Below, in pieces: positions 24,113 to 37,151 of a stretch of DNA of 64,000 nucleotides. Origin of the DNA: Lomentospora prolificans (Eukaryota > Ascomycota > Sordariomycetes > Microascales > Microascaceae); NCBI GenBank assembly GCA_029532625.1, contig JARFXM010000011.1, positions 4,291,501-4,355,500 on the forward strand, given 5' to 3'. The notes under the pieces were generated by a model. It was not told where the DNA came from, searched no databases, and saw nothing but the letters and a program-made list of their open reading frames with translations. Each line of letters begins with the position of its first letter. Within the stretch, counting starts at the first letter, position 1. The position numbers and the translations under genes are program-made.

Positions 24113-24120
24113 CCCGGTAG

Positions 24121-27100
24121 ATGTTTCTCTCTAGCAGCCCAGCTACCCGACGATTCTCAGAGGGCCGAACTCAACGGAAGCCGACAAATCCCCCAACAAA
24201 CTCTTTGAGGCCGAGCCTGAGGAGCATTCGGGCTTGCAACCCCGTCGAGCAATCGCCGCGCGGTTTCCTTTGCCACCCACCGCTAGGGCAAACCCTACGG
24301 TCAAACCGTGCTGCAGTCCGTGTTTCCGCTATGCATATTGGGTAGATGTGGAAGGCACCGCCGCTAGAATGATGACCTGTCACATCCGATTCAAGGTCCC
24401 GGATCCCTGACCCGGCCCGTTCCTCAATGGTGAAAGGGTCACAATAGGCATATGGGACTGGGATCTCCGTCCCGAATCCAACCGTATGCGTTCCTCTACA
24501 CCGACCACCGCTTTGACTTCTGGACCGACGCAGGAGATAAATGTGAAGGAAGTGAAAATTTGGGGGAGCAACGACATTACCATCGGTCAATAGCTGAAGA
24601 ACCGGCGCGCCGCCACGTCAGGCTTTCCTATTCATAACATGGGATATCCCTGATGGAAGCCCTATTTGCGGTCGGTAAGCACTCGGTGGGATTCGAGAAA
24701 AAAGAAGAGAAGGATCAAAACGATATACAGGGCCAAGAAGAATGCTGATTTGTCGTGCGTGATGTGGACTGCAGGCCAGAGTCACCCTTCAACTCGATAT
24801 TTTCTTAAAGGAATTATTACGGGTGTAGCCGAACAATTTGGAAAAGGAACGGTCCGAACTGCTCTTCTTCCGAGAGGTCCAGCCAACTCGACTGCTGCAG
24901 CGCTTTGAGCACCTTCCTTGGATGGAAGACAGAGTCAAACAGGCGGATACGAAATTTCTTGCTTCATCCGGCGTGGGGAAACTGAGGGTATTGAGCTAGA
25001 CGGCTTACCGTCATCATTGACGATATACTTGCGAGATAGTTACCAATCCAGAGGACACGAGCTCCAGGTTTTTACCCGTCTTTGGGCACGATACAGTCAA
25101 GGGCAATACCGTCTCGCCTCCTCAGGTTCTGTGGATGTGGCTTATATTAGTTGTGTTTCTAGTGGCCAGTTTGAATGCATCGTCTGCAGTTGCATACAGT
25201 ATAATGGGGTCAGCGGATGGGTGATGGTCTGCCGCTACTTCTCTATTCTGCCGCGTCTGCCCTTTGAGAGAAGGGATTAATTGATTCTATTAGTTGAACA
25301 AGTGCCGCATACATCAATGTGAAATTATCTTGTATCATACTGCACAGAAGGTTGTAATTTTGTCGTCTTGATGCCGGGTTGTCGAGCCTTATACGCTGGT
25401 GAAGCCGGCTTCGGCACGGAGGCCTACTACAAAATATAAACATCTGCCGTCCAGAGGCAACCTATTTCATACGTCTTTAGCTTGCTCTCGTCATTAATGC
25501 TTCTCGACGCGAGTTGTCGGGAAGCTGCCCAACGATAAACGCCTAATTCCAGAATACTTGATGGTTCTCTGTGAGACTTAACGGCTAGTACGACTGCTTA
25601 GATTTCGCGAACTTGGCCGAAGATTGCAGAGCATCTCAGCAATGATGTACCTACGTGGTCCGGAGCCGAATTGAAACAGAGGTAGTAAAGCAAAAAGCGG
25701 AAGTAAGTGATAAAAAAAAGAGCAATGTTGCGCATCTCCTCGAACAGACCATCATCACGGTGTCCGTGCTCTGTCTCAGAACGATGGCCCAGGGGTTCAG
25801 CAAGCAAGTCGAATGGTTCATCAGTGAGCGGCATGCTGTGTTTGAAACCTACGCAAAGGTTTGGACAACTCATGGCGCTCCTACATTTACATATGCAGGT
25901 TGCATCTCGGGCGTCACCTTAGACCAGCCGCAGCAGACCTCGGGAGAAAAGCAAATTGCGGTCTCAGACTTCCCTACGAGTTAGCCAGGTTGCTGCCGCT
26001 CCAAGCCCGGTTGCCCGCGTTCAGTGACTGCTTGGTTCGGAGCGCGAGAGTCCTTTTACGGGCTGTATGCTTTACCTGAACTTTCACCTTGCATCATCTG
26101 GGTGGCATCCAACCAACATCTCCCCATGAAATAAAAATTTTGGCCATGTTAGCACATATTCTTTCATCTTGCATCTGATCCTCTATTTCTTTTAACCATA
26201 CCTTCTTCATCCTTAAAATTTTGGGGCCGGGACATGGGGCATGCATATCATTTCAGATCGACCGCACCGGGTGCACCTCTTGCTTCCCCGGGCCTTGCTT
26301 CCCGCTTTCAACCGTATTTCCCACATTGCGACATGGCAGGATGAGTTTCATTAAAATCTGTATTAGGCAGGGCGTGCGTGGGCGTGCGTGGGCCGAATTT
26401 TCGAGCAGTAGGTGCGGGTCTCTCACTAACCTGCTGCACTGGTATTTCGCATGTACCGCTCTCTGTCAAGAAGACCAGACAGGCGCTCTAGCTCCGCGCA
26501 TAGACAGCGTAGCCGAGTTATTTTATCGCATCCGACGGACTGGATGGCGTAAATTAAGTGGGATGCCTTGAGTTACAGTCGTACACGACTGGACGTGCGA
26601 GACAGTTGTCGAGATTATCCGCCACGCGCGGCCCTTTCAGAGACCGTTTGTGACATTGGGAGCTGCAGCTTTTATTTCCCCACCACACGTAGCCAGCGGT
26701 GATGGAGGTTTGCGCGCCCTGTGGTACCGGGGTAATGCTGCCAGGTGCCGCCTGTATTGTGCTTGAACCTCTTTACCTAAAGTCACAGAGCATCCAAAAG
26801 TCCCGATGCCACAGCCAGGCTAATACCACCAAAACGTAACGCCCGCAAAAGCGCGCGAGAAGGCCCTGAGGATCTGCTCACCGTTCCAGAGATGAATTGA
26901 GATTGAATGGCACCGAGTAAAAAGATGCGAAGGGGGAAGAGTGGGAGTATTAGCCATGAGCTTGGGGGTGATAAGCTAAGGAAAGCCAAGTCTCAGTGAT
27001 GCGAAGAGCGGAATGAGGGTTGGAAGGGGGGGGACAAGATGGCTTTGGGTCGCAAGAGCTTGGGTTCAAATGGTAACAGCGGCGTGAGAGCATGCCGCTT

Positions 27101-30100
27101 CATTCTTAGAGTGCATTTAACCCAATCGGAATGAAAAACCTTTTAGAGGTGCGAATTAGCGGGCCATACCATCCAAACCTTCGGAGGATGCGAAAATCAA
27201 AATCAGGAATTACGGGAGATCTTTTCCGCCGCGCCACTGCTCACAAGAGGTTAGTGGTTCAAAAGTCACCCTAATCCCTAGCCATCCTACCTCGAGACCA
27301 TCATCTAAGAAGGTTTCGATTTTTGCTGGGCACCCGAACGCTAGCAAGCGCACAATCCATGCGTGGTTGGCAATCGCACGTGGGATGAGAGTAAAAGTTT
27401 GGATCTCCCGAGCCAATGTCAGTATAGGGTTGGTGGATGACCAAGACTAGCCTTGGCTTGGAGCGGTCGCGGTCCGTAACTGACGGAAATATCCATTCTT
27501 ATCGATATGATGCCACCACAGCGACGACTCGCATCCCGAGCTGGAGTTGGGCTAGTGGCTGCTTGAGTTGCGAGGCTGCATGTGAATAGTCTTTGCACAT
27601 ACAGAGAACATACGGGGCAAGTTGATGAGTATACCCGGAATGCACAGCTTTTCCGGAGATTCAAAGCTGACCAGTTATCGCCACGCAAAGTTCGTTCGAC
27701 GTGTCGATGGTGGCATCCCCACAGGCGAATTTGCATGGCTCCCCAACGCTACCCCGTGGGGGTCCAAAGAGGACTGAGGCGATGAAGCTGAAGATCACTG
27801 TCACGAAAAAAGAAAAAACCCCTAATCAACACAGCACAGAGTGTGTGGAGACAACAGATTATATTACGTGGATCAATATTTCGGAGGTAAGTGCAATCGA
27901 TTTCATGCACCAAGCTGGGTACCAACACCGCATGCAGAGCTCTTACGGTTGAGTCTTGTACCTCACACACAGACCTAGGAAGGCACCTTTCCTTTCGATA
28001 TCAAGATTCAGGCACCGTTAAAAAAGCCAACACATGGTGCCACGTCCGGCCGAGGCTGTTCGATGGGTGTTTTTGTGAATCTAGTAAATACTCTCAACAA
28101 GCCCCCTCTATTTGGTGCTGTGCTCGTCGCTTCAATGCGAGAATACCTTCAATCGACGGGAGCGCTTTATTATCACGCCCTCGAAGGTGGCCTGGTGGGG
28201 AATAAGGAGAAGGCAGTTGAGCTATTAGGGGCAGTTCTGGCTGGCGGCTCAGGTCGGATGGTTCCCTGGCCGAACCAGAGTGGCCGAGCTTCAAACTGCG
28301 GCATCCATGTCAGGCCCGGGGCAAAAGAAAACCTGCGCGCCTCCGTGGATAAGAGAGTTTGTGTCGGTGCTGCCTACTCAGCACGACACTTTATGTCGCA
28401 CTGATCGACAAAGCGTCCAATGGCATCTACGAAAGTAATGTTGGATACTAAGTATGATCTGTTTCTCACAGCGGCTGGCTCAAAGCGTTCCTAGAGCTGC
28501 TTGATAGCTTCTCCTATGCGTTCCTCGTCACATGCACCCCGTTGGGCGGGAGGCTGATACCATGATACTCTACTAGATGGATCTTCCAAGGATAGATACT
28601 GTTTCATCAAGACAGAGTGAGCGAAATCGTGCGAGTCGGCAAGGGAAGTAACATATCTCTAGATGAAGAAAGGCGGCCTTTTCCGAGGAAGTGGAAGAGC
28701 GTAGTCTTTCGAACAGAGAAGGGCGACCTTTGGACGGAAGACACATCTATTTGTATTTTGCTCGGGTATCATTGTAGGAAACGACTCCAAGTTTCCTTTG
28801 ACTCCTTGTTGTTATCCAGTCGCGCCACCAATCTGTCATCGGCACCCTTTCATCGATGCACCTTTGCGAGTTGCTTACATTTAAGGCTCACAAACTATCG
28901 AAAACTGGGACAGGCCCTTGCTGCTGATGCACATACGTGAGCGGCGGGTCTGTCTGTGCTGAGTCGAGCTCCCAGAGATATCTGAATCACATATTCTTGC
29001 AAGTGCTTAGACGCCTTTTAGTCCCCGGCTCCCGTGCAGTGTGCAGCCTGGTGGCTATCAAATGTAGACATTCCGCAAGATTCGCGAAAGTCGCATCTGA
29101 ACTGGGGCCACGCCGTTTTGTCAATAGGCACTTGAGAAGCTACAGCCTTCGAACCGGTGCCGCCGCGTTTCAAGACCAACTCCATAAAAGGCACGAACTG
29201 GGAGCCACTCTCGCCTCATCCCTTGCTCAGCCCACAGTGATTTTCGAGCTGTAGGGCTCTTTTGCGAGGGAGGCTCGGCTCTAACGTCCGATTCTCAACA
29301 ATTCCTGGTGGAGTTTTATCCCGGCAAGAGCGTGAATGAACCGTAGTACCTGCAGATTTAATTTGGCAGTCGATTTCCTGGTTGAAACGTCACGCTCAAG
29401 ACGGAAGGAATGGATCCAGTGGTGGACGCGTGGTGAAGAAGGGCCAGCTGTGGGTCCTGACGAAGGATTACCACCCGAGTGCTCATGGTTCCTGTGTGCC
29501 GATTACAAGTTCTTTTCAGCGCTGGTGGCTGTTGCTGGCTCTGTCTAAGAAGTCGCGGTCTTGCTGTGCTCTGCGCTCCATGCTCCATCCAGCGTCACCA
29601 CCGCCCCCCGTTAAATGAGCTCCGTCCAGCTATTTTACCCCTCAGCCTGGCTGGCGAATACCCTCGTCCCCTGCTGGCCCCCGACCATTCAAGTGTATAT
29701 CCCCTCGGTCAGCGACAGCACCGGCATTTGACAGGTGAAACTCGGTGTCTCCAAGTATATCCGCTATCAGTTAATTTACCCCGCCCGTCCGTGTCCCTGT
29801 CAAGCCCCCAATAAAACAGCCCGTCTTTCTCCAACACACGTTTGATCTAGGTCGGATTCGTCTTGTCTAGTAGCGGCCTTGACTAGTCACGTTTACCTCC
29901 ACCTTAACGGCCTTGTCGACTAACTCCGAGCGATCTACCTTTCATTGATAACGAAAGTGCTTTGCCGGACAGCTATTGGAGGCTCGTGTTGCCAGCTTCG
30001 CGCCTGCCTTAGTGGTACCCAGAGTGGGGAGGAATCGAATGGGCAGACATCAAATCAATGAATAGAGTGGAGAGTCTTCCAGTCAGGGCATGGGCATGGC

Positions 30101-31700
30101 CTGGCCTCGAGTTGTGTCCAACTTGAACACTCCACAAGTAATAAGAGCAGCTTTTGGGGTAACATTATCACCTCTTTCTTTAGCCGCCGAACCTTGCCGA
30201 GCCTGATCCCTGTCAGAGACAACTAAGAGCGGAGCACACGCAGCGCCACCAAGTTCTCCAATTCAGGCCGTAACTGCTGGCTCTTCTGTGTGTCCACGAG
30301 ACATGCTTTCGCTTCAGGACACGAACTTGAGGCTCACCTTGGGGTGGAATTCCACACGATCAGCCAGTAAGGGATTGAGCCCCGGATTCAGTGGCTAGCC
30401 TCATCCAGTGGGCACATCTGCACGCTGGCCAATTATTGAAGAATTCCCCGTCATCCAGCCCTCAATCTTGATAGTTCTTTCGACGGGTTGCCGCCAACCC
30501 ACAAGCGGAGCTGTATCCAAAGTAATTTTTGGCTGCCTTTTCGCGGTATTGGTGGCTCACTTTGCCGTTTCTTCCCGTCCGAACCTGCATGAGCAACGTG
30601 CCGTATCTAACGGGTCTGGATGATGTTGCAGCTCGTGTCCACTATATATCCACAGAGGTCTGTGAATGGAGACGCCCTTTGGAAGATTGGAATGGTGGTA
30701 ATTTTACCTGGCGGACACCCTCGCACTCGTGAGGCTCGGAAAACTAGAAGGAGCACTGGGGGGAAAGCAATCTCCTATTGAACTGTGAGAGATGAAATAG
30801 CTCGATACCTCTTCAAAGCTGAGCAGAGTAGGCCTCGAACGATATTGCACGCGCGACTCATTGATTTATACGATCACTACTTAATTCCTCGATCAATTCA
30901 GAGGGATATCAACATTCGAAGTCTTGTAGTAACCCCCCGCCCCCTCCCCCTAGCGGCCCCTACCATAGGTGCGAACTTGGCAACTCCTCCGCCAACATGC
31001 GACGTCAAATACAACAGGTACGGCGCAGGATGTTGAAGCTAGAGGGTTGGTGTACATGAGATCTCGGTCGACGATATGCTCGACATTCCCTTTTTCCGCG
31101 TTCTAACTCTTCGCGTGCATATACTAATCACACTAAGCTGAGAAGGGCATATCGATACCTTGTTGGAGCTAACCATAGCGCACACTGTACTTCGTCTACC
31201 TTCGTACTCGATGGGTCAATTAATAGTAAAAACTTTCGAGCTATGGCAAGCTTAGAGACGACCCAGCCGCTCTGTGATTGGGAGGATCAAGTGCTCTAAT
31301 CCTACGAGTACTCCATGCATCTCTCCAGGTACCGCCAAAGTACTTGATAGTCAAGTTCAGGAATACATGGGTCCAGCGAAATTGTTCCGTTCAGAGGGGT
31401 CGTACACTATCGGTTTCGGCGTCAAGGCCGGTGCCAGAAGGCAGATCCGTTTTACGAACATTGCTTGCTGCCGCCCCCGGCATCTTTGCCATCACCCGTA
31501 CTATTGTTGCTCCGTCTTCCGGCGACTCGCGCTCCTCATCTCAATTGCGCTCCCCAGGGGCCAAAGTCACATTTTACACGCCCTCCCCTTCCCTTTGTAT
31601 GACCCGCTTACACCCCTCCCAGGGCCCCGATGATACTACAGGTTTGCATCTTCTGGCTAGAATCTTTTGCTCGGGGAATCCAAAATGTACAGTCGCAGGT
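24121..31700. other. Gene desert, third part
   Basis: There is no convincing gene. The longest frames (for example 139 codons on the minus strand at 24590-24171 and 151 on the plus strand at 31278-31733) start without ATG or lack any motif. A 10-bp tandem repeat lies at 26371-26390. Some frames around 25.6-25.9 kb and 28.06-28.4 kb look mildly protein-like but could be chance. Confidence 0.45.
26371..26390. repeat. Two-copy 10-bp GC-rich tandem repeat
   Basis: GGCGTGCGTG occurs twice in direct succession within non-coding DNA. Confidence 0.8.
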
Positions 31701-33254
31701 TTGTGCATTCGGCGAGCTGGTAGAGTCTGCTAGCTTGTGTACCCCGGTATTGTCTCTTTATGGATGAACACCCCTCCCCACTGGAGCGGCGGCAAACACG
31801 GCCGCCAGCTCTTGACACTCGCCTCAATGGAGCCATTTACTACATTCTGCCCATACGCCCACCCACACCCACAAACGCACACACACTCGCACAAGACATG
31901 CACACTCGCACCCACACGCTAGCTTTTCTCTCGCACGCCCACTTTCGCTTTCACGCCCACGCCCACACTTCCCTTTCCACTCACCAGCAAAGGGGCTGCC
32001 CTGCTCCGTACATTAAATGACATTACATCGAAGTACACTGCGTGCGGACACCTAACTAATCCCCCAATGCATCCCTGTGGATTCAAGGTACCCCTCTGTA
32101 CTGTACCCATCTGCACATTCCTGACTTTTGCCTTCTCGCTGGTCCCTCGAGGTCCTAGTATTGACATGTAATTGTTTAGAGAAACACCGTCTCAAATGCA
32201 ATAGATCCGTAGCACTTCCTTCTTGGACTCGACTCGACTTCCTACTGCCCATCCGCGTTTATATATCCATGCCCTCCTCCCCAGATTCTTGTCCCTGGAC
32301 ATCTTGACCACTGGTCATTGCACCATTGCCCTCCCTCTCGCCTGCCCTTTTCTCACCAGACATTGCTCCTCCAAGGCCAATTGGTCTTAATGGTCTGGTT
32401 TTCTTTCCATCTTGTGGGTTTTTTTTATTGTACATTACGTCCTGGTCCTTTTTGGTTACTGGCCCCTCCGGTATATATCAGATGCTGGCTGGTGTTAGAC
32501 ATCACATCTACTTCCACACATTCGTTCATTGGCCTGCGTACGTTCCGGAAAGCCCAAAGAAACCCCCCTCAGATCACCTATCATCTTCATATAAACCTTA
32601 CTCCAAGCAACAAAAGAGCTACCGCTACTCCCCATACATCCCATTACCTAGAGGACTGTGACCTGGGAACATTGTGTTCCTATTCCCTAGTGTAGCATCC
32701 CCTATATATACTCCTCCAGAGTTATATCCCAAGTGGCAAGCTACTCTCCTAGAAAAAAGGACGAAAAGCTTGCCTCTACTACATCTTACGCACACGATTG
32801 CACCTATATCCATACATCCACAAATACACATAACAGTCCTAAAACGGCGTCTCATATCCTACCTTGTTGAAAGACGATAACTCCAGGTTAACACCACCAC
32901 TATATATCTGGAGTGTCACGACTGTTTGGGAGCTTCGACTCGAAATCAAAAGAAGTGGCCGACCCCCCTGATAGTACTCGTAGTTCCATCCACCCGCCCT
33001 GCAAATTGCCCCGGAGGCAAAAGAAGGAGGGAAAGAGAACAAGTACTTCAACCAGTCTGCTTATAGAGATAGAGCAAAAGGAAGGAACGCCCCGCGCTCT
33101 CAAGCTCCAGCACCACATTCTAGTCGTTTGCAGAGTTTGATATTCCAGAGTGAGGAGGAAGCAGAGCTGTGTTTCTCCCACACTAATTCAACCATCTCAA
33201 TCACTCCTCGTTCCCGACTGTAAGAACGCCACGAAACACGGTTTTTTCTTAAGC
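31701..33254 (+). promoter_or_regulatory. Long C/T-rich 5' flank of the GT2 gene
   Basis: The 1.5 kb before the GT2 start codon is pyrimidine-rich on the coding strand, has a C/A-rich segment at 31857-31990, and shows several TATA-like clusters (TATATATC near 32258, TATATATAC near 32703, TATATATC near 32901). Any of these could be promoter elements; the transcription start cannot be fixed by eye. Confidence 0.4.
31857..31990. repeat. C/A-rich degenerate CCCAC/CGCAC repeat
   Basis: An irregular run of CCCAC, CACAC and CGCAC words covers about 130 bases, interrupted at 31918-31935. It is a low-complexity, strand-asymmetric tract: C/A on the plus strand and G/T on the minus strand. Confidence 0.7.
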
Positions 33255-34919
33255 ATGGCTCTCCAAGGCCTTCTTGGCGTAGTCCATTTGGATTTCGCCT
33301 TCCTTCAGTCGACTAAGTTCTGGATCTACTTTTTTTGGGCAATTTGGTAAGTTTTCTGCCCTTTACTAGCACCACTAATCTAACCTAAGCGCTAGGATTC
33401 ATCGATACCTGCGTCTCTTCGTCCATGTCGTCAGCCATTGGTGTTACAAGTCCCGCCCAATTCCCAGCAAGCCTTCCCTTACTTCAGCCGATGTGACCGT
33501 CATCATTCCCACCATCCATAATGTGTTTGAGGAATTGCGCAAACCGTTGATGAGCATTCTTGCTTGTAACCCGGCGGAGTTAATTCTAGTGACCCCGATC
33601 GACAAGTTCGACGGCCTGAGGAAGCTCGCAGACTCGCTCGGTCACGACAACATTCGAGTTCTATATACGCCAATCGCCAACAAGCGATTGCAAGTGTGCG
33701 AGGCGTTGCCCAGGGTTCGAACCAAGATCACGATCATGGCTGATGATGATGTCACCTGGCCATCTACGATGATGCCATGGCTTCTGGCTCCTTTCGAGGA
33801 TCCCGCCATTGGCGGCGTTGGCACTTGTCAGCGAGTCGCTCGGGTTTGGGACGGACCCTGGAGTGCGCGCATCTTTAACTGGCTTGGCGCGGCGTATATC
33901 GAGCGAAGAAACTTTGAGATTTCGGCGACTCATAACATTGACGGCGGCACTTCTTGCATGTCTGGTCGGACTGGCGCGTACCGCTCGGAAATTCTCTCAA
34001 GCCACGATTTTCTGGAAGGCTTCAAGACAGAGAAATGGGGCAGATACATCCTCAATGCAGATGACGACAACTTTGTTACTCGATGGTTGGTCAACCATCA
34101 ATGGAAGACTTGGGTCCAGTATCATCCGGAATGCGAAATCGAGACGACTCTTGAGAACAGCATGAAGTTCTTGTACCAGTGCTCAAGGTGGGCGCGAAGC
34201 AACTGGCGAAGCAACTACACGAGCCTGGTTCGGGAACGCTACGTCCTCACGTAAGTGGAAATGCCCCACCCAGACCTGCATACCATCAGCTCTAACCCTT
34301 GATCTTTGAATCTAGCCAGCAGCCCTGGTGTACCTATGCTCTCCATATCGCGACCTTTACATCCCTGTCCTTCGCCGTGGACCCTCTTCTTGTGTACTCC
34401 TGCTGGCGAGCCACTGGCAACTGGGACATGGAAAACCGAAAGCGAGCAGTGTGGACGCAGCTGATCTTTATGTTCTGCTTCGTCAAAGTCATCAAGTTGG
34501 TTGGGCTCTTCCGAAGAAACCCCAGCGATATCATGTTCCTTCCCGTTTCGATCATTTTCGGCTACTTCCATGGATTGATCAAGATCTACGCGCTTTGCAC
34601 GCTCAACATGGTATGATGAGCCCGAACTAAACCTAGGGTGATTTAATTTACTTTTCCCCCAAGTCACTAATCGAATATCTAGACCTCTTGGGGAAGCCGA
34701 GCCGATGCAGATACAAATGACAACATTCGTTTGACGCCGCGCCCCAAGCGAGCTTCTAGCCTTACCACTCCTCCTGGTCGGGGCCACCTTATCCGCTATC
34801 AGGGCGAGCGAACCACCACGGAAAAGGCCTCAAAGTGGCCCACCACCAGGCCTGAAAAGGCTGGGGAGGAGATCGTCGACGAAAAGACGGCGCTGCAATC
34901 TGGAAACGACCCTAAGTAA
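33255..34919 (+). CDS. GT2: Family 2 glycosyltransferase of the fungal GT2 (surface growth) type
   Basis: Proposed exons are 33255-33346, 33396-34250, 34316-34610 and 34683-34919, giving 492 residues. Introns are 49, 65 and 72 bp with GTAAGT/GTATGA donors and CTAG acceptors. An N-terminal membrane segment (about residues 20-45) precedes a GT-A catalytic domain: DVTVIIPTIHN, the nucleotide-binding ADDDVTW (D147-D149), DGGTSCMSGRTGAYR (D213), the acid cluster ADDDN (D253-D255) and Q292-CSRW, the Q-x-x-R-W signature of processive family 2 enzymes. Three or so hydrophobic segments follow (about 328-350, 363-383, 388-414), and then a polar C-terminal tail. The arrangement matches hyaluronan-synthase-like fungal GT2 and Cryptococcus Cps1. 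In Zymoseptoria and Fusarium the GT2 homologue is needed for hyphal extension on solid surfaces and for plant infection. The sugar product is not established. It is isolated between two gene deserts. Confidence 0.92.
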
Positions 34920-35085
34920 GGGAGGATTTAGACACTCGTACCTGGGCGAACAAGTGAGGCTAGGTATACGGGCGGTTCGATTCTTCTTCACGACCGCGCA
35001 TGACTGACCACGAAGCTTTGCATTTTTCAGCACCTTCACGAATACCAAATTGACGACGTGATGAATAACTGAGGGGAATCCGGGG

Positions 35086-35160
35086 CTTCTCTTTTTTATT
35101 TTTTTCCCTCCCCTCGTTTCTTTTTTTCTTTTTCTCTCTTCTTTTTTTTTACCTTTTCTT
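35086..35160. repeat. Polypyrimidine tract in the GT2 3' region
   Basis: About 75 bases almost entirely T and C begin about 170 bases after the GT2 stop codon. A second T/C-rich stretch lies at about 35372-35455. Confidence 0.75.
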
Positions 35161-37140
35161 CAACAGTGCTACCTCGCTAATTCTTCGGAGATTCCCCATC
35201 TTCTCCTTCACATTCCGGTTTACTCCTGGTTTCTTAGTTCGGTCCGCTCTGGCCATGACTGGCCGCTAATGTTGCATCTGGAGCAGAGGGAAAGGGAAAA
35301 AGCAAAAAGCGTTCGGCAGCTAAGGCATCGAGGGTTTATAGAATGGGTCTGCGGATTAGGAAAAGTTCTTCGTCCTTTTTTTCCTACATTTCTTTTCTTT
35401 TTTCTGTTTCATTTCCCTTTTTATCTTTTTTTTTCTTCACACTTTGAATTTTTCTTGGCACACCTCCCGTCTTCTGGGAGATGGACCATGAGGCCATCGT
35501 AGACGAGAAACGGTTCGGTAATGAATAAAGACGGAGGGGTTAAGGCAAGAGTCAGGCTACATCAAATGCGAGGTGAATACCGAAGGAGGCATATCTGCAT
35601 CCTCGTTGGTTTCTGGCAAAACCCATTCTTTGCTGTCATCCCGTGCATGGTCGTCTAACGAAGGAGGGTGGAAAAATAAATGAAAGAGTAAAAATGGCGG
35701 TTCCTAAAACATCAAGAGCTTCTCAAAAAGGAGATGTCCGCATATCACATCCAACCCCTTACAAAAGATATGCGCCAACGGGCTTTCACCAGCGGCGTAG
35801 AGCCAGTCACTCGTGAGATATTAGACGTGATTCGTGCGGAGAGATGTCTCGGCCCGCATGGGCGGAGCCCGGGATGAAGTCGAAATAGGAAATCTACATT
35901 ATGGTAAGGGTGATGGCAAATGAGCCAATGAAGGCGGGTTTGAAACTTGGCTCATAAGACAGCCAGCGAGTATCGTTGAGGCGAGGCCCTGTTTAAGCCT
36001 AGGAGGTCAAGTCCATGAGCCTCGTGACCGAGGCAGGTGATGGAATCCTAAAAGCTAGGGTGGTTACAAGTTGCGCATACTATAGACGATGGCGAAAAAA
36101 AAAAAATACAAAGAAAAAAAAACATGTTCCATGGCACTAATTCTACGAAATAGATGCGGTTTATGAATTTCGATAGCCTGGAATTTTGGAAGACAACCAG
36201 CAACATATCAATGGATCGCCTGGACTGACAACTGTCATAAGCAGGCGCAAGCTTTCGCCCCCTCTGTCAGCGGCAGCTCAAGAACGCCTTCGCACCCATG
36301 GGAAGAGAGAGACGAACAGCTCGATGCCAATATATCTCTCGGCATCCCTTGATATCCGAGAAGCACTGTTTTAATACCCTGCTGCGCGCGGCGAGCCACT
36401 GAAAGCAGCTCCCTAGCTCAGATGGAGGGAATTCTCGGTTTTATTGATGCATGGTCACGACGCCACCGGCAAGATATTGAGGGAAAAAAGCGAGCCCGTT
36501 TTCCATGAGCTAGTGGTTGGGGTCCCAAGTGGAGTCGGCTGGTGGCTCGTGCATTCATTTTGGAGATCATGTCTATTTACGTTGATGGATGCTCTGGAGG
36601 AAGTGCAGAAACAAATTTGAAATTGTGCCTGGATGATGTGGTTTACCGAAGGCCGAATCGTCACTTTGAGTTATGCTTTAACCCCAGGGCTCTATTCTGT
36701 CTTGGAATGGTACCATCGCCACTTCTCTCTTCCATCTGACATGCGTGAATGCCACGACGGGTTCGCCTTCTCGACGACAAACCCTAGAGGGCGCTTGGGA
36801 ACTGGACGTGAGCCTCGCATCAATAGCAGGTTCAATTTCGGAAATAACGTTTTAGCGGCTACGAAGTAGATAGGCTAGATAGGGTAGCCAGCATGCACGA
36901 CGGGTTATTAGCTTAAGCCGATTTTAGTGTCGAAGAGCCATTTTTGTCGCTAACCAACGTGCGACGACCCAGGCCCACCCCTGTTCCGCGACGAGGTTGA
37001 GGCTAGACGGGGATGAGTGAAGATCCTTGGCCCGAGGTCAACCAAATCCGGCTCCAGGGTTGATCAGACGAGGGAGCTCACATTGACACCCCCTCTGCGC
37101 GGGACGATCTTGGTGCACGGGACTTAGAGAGGGATGTATA

Positions 37141-37151
37141 GGGGGGGGGGG
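37141..37151. repeat. G11 homopolymer
   Basis: Eleven consecutive G in non-coding DNA. Confidence 0.85.

Larger units (their letters stand above)
20691..24120. other. Gene desert, second part, stop-rich
   Basis: All frames are interrupted frequently, with the longest open frames about 60-90 codons, and TAG/CTAG is conspicuous. It may be decayed repeat DNA, but no transposase, reverse transcriptase or integrase motif is readable and I could not show RIP-type base bias by eye. It contains the inverted repeat at 21100-21175 and a third copy of its arm at 23803-23813. Confidence 0.4.

Noticed and set aside
20691..24120. RIP-degraded transposon
   Set aside because: Stop-rich and gene-free, but no transposon protein motif can be read and RIP bias needs a computed index; left as undetermined.
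28063..28404. 113-codon ATG ORF in the desert
   Set aside because: Mildly protein-like (GALYYHALEGGLVGNKEKAV) but no family match I can name, and the second half is incoherent.
33700..33730. GGTTCGAACCA, a B-box-like match
   Set aside because: It lies inside the GT2 coding exon and no tRNA cloverleaf surrounds it.
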